Shown here in pieces: positions 45,776 to 55,188 of a DNA stretch of 64,000 nt (position 1 is the stretch's first letter; each line of letters opens with the position of its first letter). A program made the translations under genes and the position numbers. The stretch lies in assembly GCF_030506325.1 (NCBI RefSeq), contig NZ_CP120683.1, forward strand, positions 496,001 through 560,000, given 5' to 3'. The DNA is from Tunicatimonas pelagia. Lineage in GTDB: Bacteria > Bacteroidota > Bacteroidia > Cytophagales > Cyclobacteriaceae. Below the pieces are notes generated by a model. The model did not search any database, was not told the DNA's origin, and saw only the letters and a list, made by a program, of their open reading frames with translations.

Positions 45776-47179
45776 ATGAAAAATGTGATTTTTACGCTGG
45801 GTGCTCTTCTAGTTTTCGCCAACCAGACAACTGCCCAAACCGAGCTACCGAATATTATCATCATTTTTTGTGATGACTTGGGCTACGGTGACTTAGGTGT
45901 GTACGGTTCTGCGGTACACCGAACTCCCCACCTTGACCAAATGGCCACCGATGGTGCATTGTTTACCGACTTCTACGTTACCAGTGGGGTTTGCACTCCC
46001 TCTCGGGCTAGCCTTCTCACCGGATGTTACCCCCGTCGGGTTGATATGCACGTAAATGCCCGGCACCCCGATAGCATAGGCACTCAAGTACTTTTTCCTA
46101 TGGCTAAGAAAGGCCTCAACCCCAACGAAATTACTATTGCCGAACTCCTAAAGGAACAAGGGTACGCTACCGCTTGCATTGGAAAGTGGCACTTGGGCGA
46201 TCAGCTAGAATTTCTACCCACCCGACAAGGATTTGACACCTACTTCGGTATTCCCTACAGCAATGACATGAACCGCGACTTTGTACCTCTTCCACTGATG
46301 CGCGATGAAGAAGTGATTGAAGCTCCGGTAGATCAGAACACTATTACGCAGCGTTACACCCAAGAGGCGATTAATTTCATCCAAGCGCATTCAGAGAAAC
46401 CATTCTTCATCTATCTTCCGCACGCCATGACGCATAATCCACTTCATGCCAGCGATAATTTTCGGGATAAGTCAGCCAATGGTATTTACGGTGATGCGGT
46501 AGAAGAACTAGACTGGTCTACCGGACAGATTCTCACCACCTTGAAAGAACAAGGGCTGGAAGAAAATACATTGATAATTTTCACTTCCGATAATGGGGCA
46601 GCCTCGCGCTGGGGCGGAAGTAACGGCGATTTGAGAGGCTGGAAGGGCAGCACCTGGGAAGGCGGTATGCGTGTACCCGGAATCATGCAATGGAAAGGTA
46701 CCATCCCAGCCGGGCGGGTGATTACCGAAATGGCCAGCACGCTCGATATTCTTCCTACCATCGCTCAGTGGACCCAAAGCTCACTGCCCAATGACCGGGT
46801 GATCGACGGATTTTCATTAGCACCGCTGCTACTAAATGATAATGTTTCTTCTCCCTATGTTTCCTTCTTTTACTACCAGAAAGCGCAGCTACAAGCCGTG
46901 CGCTCCGGCAAGTGGAAGTTACATTTAGCACTAGATAGTACCTACCAGAGCAATCACTATCCTGGTTTCAAAGAAGGCCGAGCGGCAGAACTGTATAACC
47001 TAGAAGAAGATCGGCAGGAGCAACATAATATTGCTGCTAAACAGCCAGAAGTAGTGCAGCAATTAGAACATCTGGCCGATTACGCTCGCCAGCATTTGGG
47101 CGACTTACGCTCCGATGGTGATCAAATACGCCCGGCAGCCACGGTAGAAAACCCTACGGTGAGATTATTAGAGAAATAG
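45776..47179 (+). CDS. Secreted type I sulfatase
   Basis: 467 residues from the ATG at 45776; the frame also opens at a TTG two codons earlier. Signal peptide to about residue 20 (NQTTAQ). The formylglycine signature CTPSRASLLTG begins at Cys73. FCDDLGYGD gives the paired metal-binding Asp residues; GKWHLGDQ, TSDNGAASRWGGS and WEGGMRVPG are further S1-type blocks. It resembles arylsulfatase A/N-acetylgalactosamine-sulfatase groups. The substrate is unknown. The AraD1/GguC-type gene starts 48 bp downstream, so the two are likely co-transcribed. Confidence 0.92.
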   Translation: MKNVIFTLGALLVFANQTTAQTELPNIIIIFCDDLGYGDLGVYGSAVHRTPHLDQMATDGALFTDFYVTSGVCTPSRASLLTGCYPRRVDMHVNARHPDSIGTQVLFPMAKKGLNPNEITIAELLKEQGYATACIGKWHLGDQLEFLPTRQGFDTYFGIPYSNDMNRDFVPLPLMRDEEVIEAPVDQNTITQRYTQEAINFIQAHSEKPFFIYLPHAMTHNPLHASDNFRDKSANGIYGDAVEELDWSTGQILTTLKEQGLEENTLIIFTSDNGAASRWGGSNGDLRGWKGSTWEGGMRVPGIMQWKGTIPAGRVITEMASTLDILPTIAQWTQSSLPNDRVIDGFSLAPLLLNDNVSSPYVSFFYYQKAQLQAVRSGKWKLHLALDSTYQSNHYPGFKEGRAAELYNLEEDRQEQHNIAAKQPEVVQQLEHLADYARQHLGDLRSDGDQIRPAATVENPTVRLLEK

Positions 47180-47227
47180 CTTGCAGAGAGCAAAATCTTA
47201 TCTATACATTCAATCTGAAAACGTAGT

Positions 47228-48193
47228 ATGAAGATTATACAATTTCTCAACCCCGATGCTACCCCCACCGTGGGCTTAGTTCAGCAAGGCTCAGTTAGAG
47301 TGCTCAACGAAGTTGATAGCGTCTACCAATTAGTTCAGCTTGCCTGGGATAACCAGCACGCGCTCAGTGAGATGATTGACTATTATGCTTCAGAAACTCG
47401 CGTTAGTTATCAGGAGATAGCTAAAGATAAGCGGCTACTTCCCCCACTTACCCATCCTGATCCGTACCATACTTGGGTTACTGGCACCGGACTGACACAC
47501 TTGGGCAGTGCTGCTTCCCGCGATACCATGCATAAGATCACTGGAAGCAAAAAAGAATCCGACCTGACTGACTCTATGCGAATGTTTGAAATGGGAGTGA
47601 AAGGCGGACAAATGACCGATGGAAACCCCGGGGTGCAACCTGAATGGTTTTACAAGGGAAATGGATTATCCGTGGTAGCTCCCGAACAACCCATTCCTCA
47701 GCCAACTTTTGCTCTAGACGGAGGCGAAGAACCGGAGATCGTCGGATTGTACATTATCGATAAAACGAGAGAACCCCAACGAATTGGCTTTACCTTGGGT
47801 AATGAGTTTTCCGATCATAAAATGGAAAAAATAAACTATCTCTACCTGGCGCATTCCAAGCTAAGAAAATGTGCCTACGGCCCCGAACTATTGGTTGGGA
47901 AGTTACCACCAAAAATAGAGGGCACCAGTAAAATTATTAGGGATAACGAAGTATTATGGGAAAAGAACTTCTTGACCGGAGAAGAGCATATGAGCCACAA
48001 CCTGGAAAATCTGGAGCATCATCACTTTAAATACGAACTGTTTCGACAGCCCGGCGATGTTCATATCCACTTTTTTGGCACCTCGGTAGTAAGCTTTGCC
48101 GATCAAATTAAAACCCAGCCAGAAGACGTATTTGAGATTTCTGCTGATTGCTTCACCCATCCACTAGTGAACCCACTCGCTGTTAATGAATAG
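47228..48193 (+). CDS. AraD1/GguC-type fumarylacetoacetate hydrolase-like protein
   Basis: 321 residues. The family, related to the FAA hydrolase fold, includes L-2-keto-3-deoxyarabonate dehydratase-like proteins and GguC. Recognisable blocks are VGLVQQG, TWVTGTGLTHLGSAASR, EPEIVGLYII and GFTLGNEFSDH, whose acidic residues are likely metal ligands. The probable role is dehydration or hydrolysis of an acidic sugar derivative in the cytosol. Following a sulfatase, it suggests catabolism of a sulfated acidic or deoxy sugar. Activity is inferred. Confidence 0.8.
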   Translation: MKIIQFLNPDATPTVGLVQQGSVRVLNEVDSVYQLVQLAWDNQHALSEMIDYYASETRVSYQEIAKDKRLLPPLTHPDPYHTWVTGTGLTHLGSAASRDTMHKITGSKKESDLTDSMRMFEMGVKGGQMTDGNPGVQPEWFYKGNGLSVVAPEQPIPQPTFALDGGEEPEIVGLYIIDKTREPQRIGFTLGNEFSDHKMEKINYLYLAHSKLRKCAYGPELLVGKLPPKIEGTSKIIRDNEVLWEKNFLTGEEHMSHNLENLEHHHFKYELFRQPGDVHIHFFGTSVVSFADQIKTQPEDVFEISADCFTHPLVNPLAVNE

Positions 48194-48313
48194 TGACTGA
48201 TGAATAATGACTAGCGGCAAAGAACAATCCGCAATTTAACAATCGAACAATTGAGCTATTCTTTCCCCAGTTCCTGAAAATCTAGTAACTTGCCGGGCAA
48301 AGGGGTTAACCGA

Positions 48314-48862
48314 ATGCAAGACCGTAAATGTATTATTCATGCCCAGCTACTCGATGTGATGCTGCATCGGTTGTGCCATCAGCTTATTGAGAACCACGCC
48401 CATTTTGAAGAAACCGTATTATTGGGATTACAACCGCGCGGCATCTACTTTGCCGATCGTATTCAGCGCCGACTAAAGAAAATCTTAGATAAAGAAATAG
48501 ATAAAGGGTACCTGGATACCACGTTCCACCGCGACGATTTTCGGCGACGGGATTCCCCACTGACCCCAAGTAAGACCGATGTTTCATTCTTGATAGAAGA
48601 CAAAAACGTGATTTTGCTCGACGATGTACTGTATACCGGGCGTTCGGTACGAGCCGCGCTCGACGCTATGGTCACCTTTGGTCGTCCGCGCAAGGTTGAA
48701 CTAATGGTACTCATTGATCGCAAGTATACCCGCCACTTACCCATTGAACCTGACTACGTAGGTCGAGCGGTTAATACCATTGACTCCCAGCGGGTATTAG
48801 TAGAGTGGGAGGAGCAAAATGAAGAAGACGGAGTTTGGATCACTTCTAAAGCGACTACATAA
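48314..48862 (+). CDS. pyrR: Pyrimidine operon regulator/uracil phosphoribosyltransferase PyrR
   Basis: 182 residues from the ATG at 48314 (MQDRKCIIHAQ); the earlier TTG at 48290 would add eight unrelated residues. The PRPP-binding motif NVILLDDVLYTGRSVRAAL is intact. PyrR binds UMP and the pyr leader RNA to control pyrimidine genes and can have uracil phosphoribosyltransferase activity. pyrB begins 3 bp after its stop, so they form a dicistron. I could not identify an attenuator in the 120 bp upstream. Confidence 0.95.
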   Translation: MQDRKCIIHAQLLDVMLHRLCHQLIENHAHFEETVLLGLQPRGIYFADRIQRRLKKILDKEIDKGYLDTTFHRDDFRRRDSPLTPSKTDVSFLIEDKNVILLDDVLYTGRSVRAALDAMVTFGRPRKVELMVLIDRKYTRHLPIEPDYVGRAVNTIDSQRVLVEWEEQNEEDGVWITSKATT

Positions 48863-48865
48863 TTA

Positions 48866-49819
48866 ATGGCCACCGAAACAACTACGCAAACACTACGCAG
48901 CCCCCACTTACTAGGAATCAAAGACCTGTCTGCCGAAGAGATTCAACTCATTTTCTCCACCGCCGACCAATTTAAAGATGTACTGAACCGCCCCATCAAG
49001 AAGGTGCCATCTCTCCGGGATGTGACCATTGCTAACGTGTTCTTTGAAAACTCAACCCGCACCCGCCTCTCTTTTGAGCTGGCCGAAAAGCGACTTTCGG
49101 CCGATGTGGTTAATTTCTCTTCCTCATCAAGTTCGGTCAAAAAAGGAGAAACCTTGCTGGATACGGTCAATAATATTCTGGCCATGAAGGTAGATATGGT
49201 GGTGATGCGTCACGCTAGCCCGGGAGCACCCCATTTTCTGGCGCGACATATCGGTGCTAATGTGATTAACGCCGGTGATGGCACCCACGAACATCCGACC
49301 CAAGCCTTGTTAGACACCTACTCTATCTACGAGAAATTCGGTCAGGTGGCCGGAAAGAAGGTAGTGATTGTAGGCGATATTATGCACTCGCGAGTCGCAC
49401 TTTCCAATATTTTCGCCCTACAGAAATTAGGAGCCGAAGTAATGGTCTGCGGCCCGGCTACGTTGCTTCCCAAATATATCACTGAATTAGGTATCCAGGT
49501 TACACTAGATTTACGCGAAGCGTTAGAATGGTGCGATATTGCCAACATCTTGCGAATCCAACTGGAGCGTCAGCAGGTGAAGTACTTTCCTTCATTGCGG
49601 GAATACTCCTTGTACTACGGCGTAAACAAGAGGCTATTAGACAGTCTGAACAAATCGATCACCGTTATGCATCCCGGACCGATTAACCGCGGAGTAGAGC
49701 TGAGTAGCGACGTAGCCGATTCCGATCAAGCCATTATTCTAGATCAAGTTGAAAACGGAGTTGCCGTCCGTATGTCCGTGCTTTACCTGCTAGCTTCGCA
49801 GATTAAGAAGACCGATTGA
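48866..49819 (+). CDS. pyrB: Aspartate carbamoyltransferase catalytic chain
   Basis: 317 residues. It condenses carbamoyl phosphate with aspartate in pyrimidine synthesis. The carbamoyl-phosphate site FFENSTRTRLSFELAEKRL, the GTHEHPTQALLDTYS block and HPGPINRGVELSSDV (catalytic loop) are conserved. No regulatory pyrI follows; the next gene is convergent 18 bp away. It is coupled to pyrR. Confidence 0.97.
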   Translation: MATETTTQTLRSPHLLGIKDLSAEEIQLIFSTADQFKDVLNRPIKKVPSLRDVTIANVFFENSTRTRLSFELAEKRLSADVVNFSSSSSSVKKGETLLDTVNNILAMKVDMVVMRHASPGAPHFLARHIGANVINAGDGTHEHPTQALLDTYSIYEKFGQVAGKKVVIVGDIMHSRVALSNIFALQKLGAEVMVCGPATLLPKYITELGIQVTLDLREALEWCDIANILRIQLERQQVKYFPSLREYSLYYGVNKRLLDSLNKSITVMHPGPINRGVELSSDVADSDQAIILDQVENGVAVRMSVLYLLASQIKKTD

Positions 49820-49837
49820 TGAGCTTTACCCCGTAAG

Positions 49838-52800
49838 CTACTGCACAACAAACTTTCCGCTAAACGTTGACTCCGAATTTTGCTGCACTCGGTAAATGTA
49901 CAGACCCGGTGGCACCCTCTGGTTGTCAATGTCTGTGCCCTCCCACTGTAAATTATGATAACCCTCCGTTAGAGAGTAGCTCTGGTCGGCTACCTGCTGC
50001 CCCGTAACGTTGAATATCTTCAGCCGAACGTCAGCCTTTGTGTCGGGTACTGATACTGGAATGGCCAAGGAAGATGAAGTAGGGTTCGGGTAAGGAGTAC
50101 CTACCGAAAACCGGTCGGGTTGCATTGCTTCTTCTATGTCTCGGCTAGTACCGTAAAACAGTTGAAATCTCCGACCTCGATTCGCCACAAAGCCGTAGCT
50201 AGATACTGAACGAAGATCGGTCTTAACCAAACTCTCTAAATCCAATAGCATTAGCTGATAATCGCTGTTACCAAACTGAGTATTGTCCCACCGTAGCGTG
50301 ATAGCCGAGCCACTAGAAGCGGCTACTTCAAAATCCCATACGAAAGCATTTTGGGTAGGAACCACGTCTTGAGTAAACGAAGAATTGAAATTATCCCGCC
50401 GGGCAAAGCTTATATCCAGGTATTCAATAAAACGAGGAGGAACTAATGCATCAAACCGATCGCCGTTAATCTTAGCCTCCGGGTGCATACCTACCCCACC
50501 TAACTCATAAGACTGCTGACCTGACTCGAGCGTAAAAGGAACCAACCACGCACTGGAGCTTAAGTCCTGACTAAACGTATTTTTTCTTATTCCAGCATCC
50601 AAGCGAGCCGCCGGTGAAACCGGAACCTGTAGCGTGACTGAGCCTGTAATGCCCGTCGCCTCCACAAAAGCTCCCTCAAACGGACGCAACTGGGTTTCGC
50701 CCGGAAGCCATCCCTGACCGTGCTTCCACTTTAGCAGCTCTTTCTTGATAGCCCCTTCGGCAATGATACCTAGGCCTTCATTGAACTCGATCACGGCTCC
50801 CCAATCAATATCAGATAAATACGGGTTACTGATTAAAGTAAACTCTTGATTAATCGTAATCGGAAAAGTATTGCCAGTAAGCCCCACCGTTTGCCCATTA
50901 AGCACAATAGTGCTATCGAAATTTCGGTAAGCAAACATATACCCCACCCCCGGTGCAAAGTTGGTAAACTCATTACGCTCAAACTGCTCATAAGTATTGT
51001 TAGATGAACTGTAACGATACAATGCCCAGTTGCCCGTATTGTCGCTCTTGAACTCTCCTAATTCGGTTAACTGCCCACTCACCGATTGCGGTTGCAGCGG
51101 AATACCAATCATCTGATAATCAAGTTGCTGAGGATTTTCCGGGTTAGCAATTGCGGATACCCTCAGCAAACTGAGCGAAGTAAATTCACGATTAATTATT
51201 TTCCGCTCAGTAGTTGCGGTATTGCCCGCCCGGTCGGTTACTGCAAAGTAATATTCTATCCCTACTCCATCATCACCAAGCAGACTGCTCAAGTCAGAAA
51301 CGGATAGTGTAGTACTATAACTCCCATTCTCTTGCACTACCATTTCTTGCTCAGCAAGGTTCTGGTCTCCTACCTTACGATAAAATAGCTTCACTGATTC
51401 TTCGTCTATACCAGACTCATCATTGGCATTTATGGTGAAGATAATATCATCACCATCGCGGTAGGTAGTAATTATTGTCTCAGGAACAATTTCGGGTAGC
51501 GTCGTATCCTCAACATCAACTACTTCAAAACTCGCTACTGAATCAACAACTTCTCCGTAGCTAATACTAATAGGATAGATTTGGCCTACAATAGCAGTAT
51601 TCGGGACTAAAAACACAACGTTGGTGGCGGTCTGTTCAGTAGGGATTGCTGCTTCGTTACCAAAGAGCACGCCTACCTCACCTAGTTGAGTACCCGTTAT
51701 GGTGACCTGCGCACCAACTATGCCTTGCTTAGGAGTAACGCTACTTACTGAGGGATCGCCTCCATCGTCAATAATGATTGATATCTTATCCTCAAAAATA
51801 ATTTCAGTCCCGCCCTCGGGTGTTACCTTTACGTCGTAATCCCCTGCCGGAATGTCTGGTGCTGTAATTCTAATGGTGGTTCCTTCCGCGTTCACATTAT
51901 TCACATTTACGGTTGTCTCCCCTATGCCCACAGTTGGGTTACTTCCAAACCCGAAGCCCTGAATCACAACCTCAGTACCCGCCGTTACACCTTGTAAAGG
52001 TACCACCTGACTGATAAAAGGAGCTTGCGGCTCAATAATTGATATTTTATCGTCAAAGGTAATTTCAGTTCCACCCTCAGGGGTTACTAGTACATCGTAC
52101 TCTCCCGCTGGAATTTCAGGAACTAAAATGCGGATAAAGCTTCCTTCAGCGTTAATACTATCAACAGTAATAGTAGTTTCGCCAATTTTCACCGTTGGAT
52201 TACTTCCGAAACCAAAACCTTGAATAATTACCTCCGTGCCAGCAACCACGTTGCTCAATGGGTTTACCTGAGTGATAGTGGGTTCAATAGGTTCTTCGCC
52301 CACTAAGAAGTTTTGAGAGACCGCAACATTTTCGTTGGGTAAGCGGACAATGATGTCGTAAAAGTCATCCTCCAGATCAGGAACGGTCACCCAAAGCTGC
52401 GTTCCTTCGGCAAACACCTTCTCCACTACTGCTTCGTTTTCACCGAAAAACACCTGAGCAGTGCCAATCACCGAACCAAAATTGCCCCCGTACAACCGAA
52501 CAGCATCTCCCGAATTGCCTTGATTAGCACTGCGATCAAGAATTAGAGGTTGAGGCGCACTTTGTATATTGTTGGTAAGCGATAGTAGCACGTTAGCACT
52601 CGCCAGCCCAAATTCACCATCTTCTCCAAAAGCTACTATAATATCCTGATCGCCATCGTTATCAATATCCTCGGTCACAATAGTATTAGGTTGCCCCTTA
52701 GGTACCGTCACTAAAGTTTCTTTGGTAAAAGCAGCCGCTCCGTTGTTTTTAAACCACGTAAGCGTTCCATTATCAGCGGCATCGCCATCGTTTTCCGAAC

Positions 52801-55177
52801 CTACCAGAATATCAATATCCCCATCGCCATCCAGGTCAGTGGCATCCACGGCAAAGGGTTTTGCGGCGGTACCTACATTCTGAGGGGTAGCAAAATCTCC
52901 GTTTCCCTGATTACGAATAAGGGTTACGTTACCACCATCGTTAGAAACTACTACTACATCCAAATCCTGGTCTCCATCAAAGTCCGCAATAGAAGCGGCT
53001 CGGGGGTTATCTACCTGAGTATTATTCGCAATTACTACCGGAGCAGCGAAGTTACCGCTACCCAAATTTCTGTACCACTGTACCCCATCTTCATCATTTC
53101 CTCCTTCTTCGGCATCTTTATCGCGTATAACCACCAGTAGGTCGGGTAACCCTTGTTCATCACCATCAAGATTACCAGCTTCCAGAACCCGCGGGCGTCC
53201 TGCAGTTTCATCAATCTCTTTTTCTTCGGGAAACTCTCCGCCATTATTCTTGAAGAAAATGATATTTTGGGTAAAGAAATTGGTTAGTATAATATCAGGA
53301 CTTCCGTCCTGATCTATATCTTCGGCCAACACATCACTGCTGCCAGCGTAGTTGGTCGTTATCGTTTGAGGTGCCGGAAAGTTACCACCTCCCTGATTTT
53401 GGTACCACCTTAGCTCACTTCCGCTGCTCGGATCATCCGTTAAAGCAATATCGGGTCCGTTGGTACCATCAAAATTGGCACTGCTCACTGCCCGGGGGCC
53501 GGGCAAATTATTTTGTAGCGGAATACCCGTATTGAATGAACCGTTGTTATTGGGATACCAGCGAACGGCACTACCCAGCTTAAAAGCCACCGCTACATCT
53601 AAATCGCCGTCCAAATCAAAGTCGGCCATAGTAGCATCCCGCCCACCCAAAGTAGTTGACTCCAACGTCTGGGCACTTAACTGCTCACTTACAATTACAC
53701 CGGTTGCTCCTTCTTGCTCAGCTTCAAACTTCACCAAGTAACTATTTTTTAGTGCTACCCCATCGTTCCTTCCCGACCAATCGGTGAACCCCCCTATGAA
53801 AATATCGCCTGCATTCGTAATGCCGAGCGCAAGAGCATAGTCGAAGCGATCACGACCGTAACGTTCAACAAAGGTGGGAGCACTAATATCGGGCGGAAAT
53901 ATTGCTAAAAAGGCATCAGCCTCGTCGTTGTTAGCTATTTCGTCGAAAAATCGCTCGTCGCCCACATCTGGGGTAATACTAGTAATGCGCCCCACAACAT
54001 GTAACAGATTGTTATGCACCGCTATATCATACCCCTGTTCAAAGCTCCGGCCATCCGAGCCTCCCCTTCCCCCCACCTGATACACATTTTGGTAGGCTCC
54101 GTTCAATGTGTAGCGAGCCAAGAAGAAATCATAGTCTGAAGCCACGGTTTTGATACTAGCAGCTTCCGCACTGGCGGGATCGAAGTCCATCGTGTTTCTA
54201 AAATCTCCGGTAATGTAGAAGGAGTTGTCTAAAATGACTAAGCTACGAGAGCGATCATCACTGTTGCTATTGGAGCCTAAGGAAAAGGCGAAGTCAAATT
54301 CATTGCTACCTAGATTGTACTTCGCACAAAAAATATCACGAGCTCCTTGGCTAGCTTCAGTATTTGCACCCGGGAAAGACAGGTTATTGCTAAACTCCCC
54401 CGCAAGGTAAACGTTACCCTGATTGTCAATATCCATTCCCTGCGAACGTACTATTCCCATTCCTTTGGCTACCCCCGAATCCACCAAGCCATTCAAATCT
54501 TTATCAAACACCAGAACAAACAGGCCATCTTGAGGAGCATTGTCAGAAAAGGGGGAAACAGGTGGGTTAAAACTGCCGGAAAATAACTCTACGGACTTTT
54601 CGTAGTAGCCAGTAATATACACATTGCCATTGCTGTGGACGGCTACGTTCTGCCCGCGCTCATTTTCCGGTGAAGACGACTGTATTACCTTTTGTACTAC
54701 TAGATCAGAAGTTGTTAGCGAGGCTAAGTAGATATCTACGTCGTCGCCTACCTCGCCACGGGCGTGGCCTACTACGTAGAGCAAGCTTTCGTCGCTGCTA
54801 AGGGCAATACTCCGAGCCACGTCATTAAAGCCCTTGTAGTCTAATTGCCTGATGTTCAGTAGGGCACCATCCGAGTTGTATTTAGCCACAAACATATCGG
54901 CGTTAACATCATCAGGGTCAGCGTTTCCATCAACCGCAGTTAACCGACCGCTATTGGTTCCGTTGGGGTCAAGATTAATGGTACCACTAAACCAGCCCGA
55001 TACATAGACATTGCCTTGGCTGTCGGTGACTACTCGGGTAATTTCATCTTCGCGGTTTTCGCCTTCATTTTCAAATACCCACTGCTCGTCTAGCTCAATT
55101 TCTTGGGCATAGCCCACAAAAGATAATAAAGCAAGTGCCAGAAGAATGATATACGTTAGGTTAGGTGTCTTCTTCAT
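49838..55177 (-). CDS. Giant T9SS-secreted protein with SBBP, FG-GAP and IPT/TIG domains
   Basis: 1779 residues. Order: signal peptide (to about 24, VGYAQE); SBBP-like beta-propeller repeats (about 35-490; VYVSGWFSG, YVVGHARG, ITGYYEKS); FG-GAP/VCBS repeats (about 505-870; DFDLDGDLDVAVA, DIDQDGSPDIILT, DLDGDGDIDILVG), each with Asp-rich calcium loops; four IPT/TIG domains (about 880-1225), two of them nearly identical; a cadherin-like domain (about 1235-1330); a further beta domain; and a T9SS sorting domain (GTPYPNPTSSSLAIP, ends GKFVVQ). Probably a surface adhesin or matrix protein. It is the last gene of a five-gene operon of exported proteins. Confidence 0.85.
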   Translation of the reverse strand: MKKTPNLTYIILLALALLSFVGYAQEIELDEQWVFENEGENREDEITRVVTDSQGNVYVSGWFSGTINLDPNGTNSGRLTAVDGNADPDDVNADMFVAKYNSDGALLNIRQLDYKGFNDVARSIALSSDESLLYVVGHARGEVGDDVDIYLASLTTSDLVVQKVIQSSSPENERGQNVAVHSNGNVYITGYYEKSVELFSGSFNPPVSPFSDNAPQDGLFVLVFDKDLNGLVDSGVAKGMGIVRSQGMDIDNQGNVYLAGEFSNNLSFPGANTEASQGARDIFCAKYNLGSNEFDFAFSLGSNSNSDDRSRSLVILDNSFYITGDFRNTMDFDPASAEAASIKTVASDYDFFLARYTLNGAYQNVYQVGGRGGSDGRSFEQGYDIAVHNNLLHVVGRITSITPDVGDERFFDEIANNDEADAFLAIFPPDISAPTFVERYGRDRFDYALALGITNAGDIFIGGFTDWSGRNDGVALKNSYLVKFEAEQEGATGVIVSEQLSAQTLESTTLGGRDATMADFDLDGDLDVAVAFKLGSAVRWYPNNNGSFNTGIPLQNNLPGPRAVSSANFDGTNGPDIALTDDPSSGSELRWYQNQGGGNFPAPQTITTNYAGSSDVLAEDIDQDGSPDIILTNFFTQNIIFFKNNGGEFPEEKEIDETAGRPRVLEAGNLDGDEQGLPDLLVVIRDKDAEEGGNDEDGVQWYRNLGSGNFAAPVVIANNTQVDNPRAASIADFDGDQDLDVVVVSNDGGNVTLIRNQGNGDFATPQNVGTAAKPFAVDATDLDGDGDIDILVGSENDGDAADNGTLTWFKNNGAAAFTKETLVTVPKGQPNTIVTEDIDNDGDQDIIVAFGEDGEFGLASANVLLSLTNNIQSAPQPLILDRSANQGNSGDAVRLYGGNFGSVIGTAQVFFGENEAVVEKVFAEGTQLWVTVPDLEDDFYDIIVRLPNENVAVSQNFLVGEEPIEPTITQVNPLSNVVAGTEVIIQGFGFGSNPTVKIGETTITVDSINAEGSFIRILVPEIPAGEYDVLVTPEGGTEITFDDKISIIEPQAPFISQVVPLQGVTAGTEVVIQGFGFGSNPTVGIGETTVNVNNVNAEGTTIRITAPDIPAGDYDVKVTPEGGTEIIFEDKISIIIDDGGDPSVSSVTPKQGIVGAQVTITGTQLGEVGVLFGNEAAIPTEQTATNVVFLVPNTAIVGQIYPISISYGEVVDSVASFEVVDVEDTTLPEIVPETIITTYRDGDDIIFTINANDESGIDEESVKLFYRKVGDQNLAEQEMVVQENGSYSTTLSVSDLSSLLGDDGVGIEYYFAVTDRAGNTATTERKIINREFTSLSLLRVSAIANPENPQQLDYQMIGIPLQPQSVSGQLTELGEFKSDNTGNWALYRYSSSNNTYEQFERNEFTNFAPGVGYMFAYRNFDSTIVLNGQTVGLTGNTFPITINQEFTLISNPYLSDIDWGAVIEFNEGLGIIAEGAIKKELLKWKHGQGWLPGETQLRPFEGAFVEATGITGSVTLQVPVSPAARLDAGIRKNTFSQDLSSSAWLVPFTLESGQQSYELGGVGMHPEAKINGDRFDALVPPRFIEYLDISFARRDNFNSSFTQDVVPTQNAFVWDFEVAASSGSAITLRWDNTQFGNSDYQLMLLDLESLVKTDLRSVSSYGFVANRGRRFQLFYGTSRDIEEAMQPDRFSVGTPYPNPTSSSLAIPVSVPDTKADVRLKIFNVTGQQVADQSYSLTEGYHNLQWEGTDIDNQRVPPGLYIYRVQQNSESTFSGKFVVQ
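51779..52292 (-). repeat. Two near-identical tandem IPT-coding repeats of about 257 bp
   Basis: The segments 52036-52292 and 51779-52035 encode adjacent IPT domains that share VIQGFGFGSNPTV, AGTEV, IPAGEYDV/IPAGDYDV and VTPEGGTEI. The similarity is much higher than to the flanking two IPT domains, so this is a recent in-frame duplication or a homogenised pair. Confidence 0.8.
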
Positions 55178-55188
55178 CGTAGTTTTAT

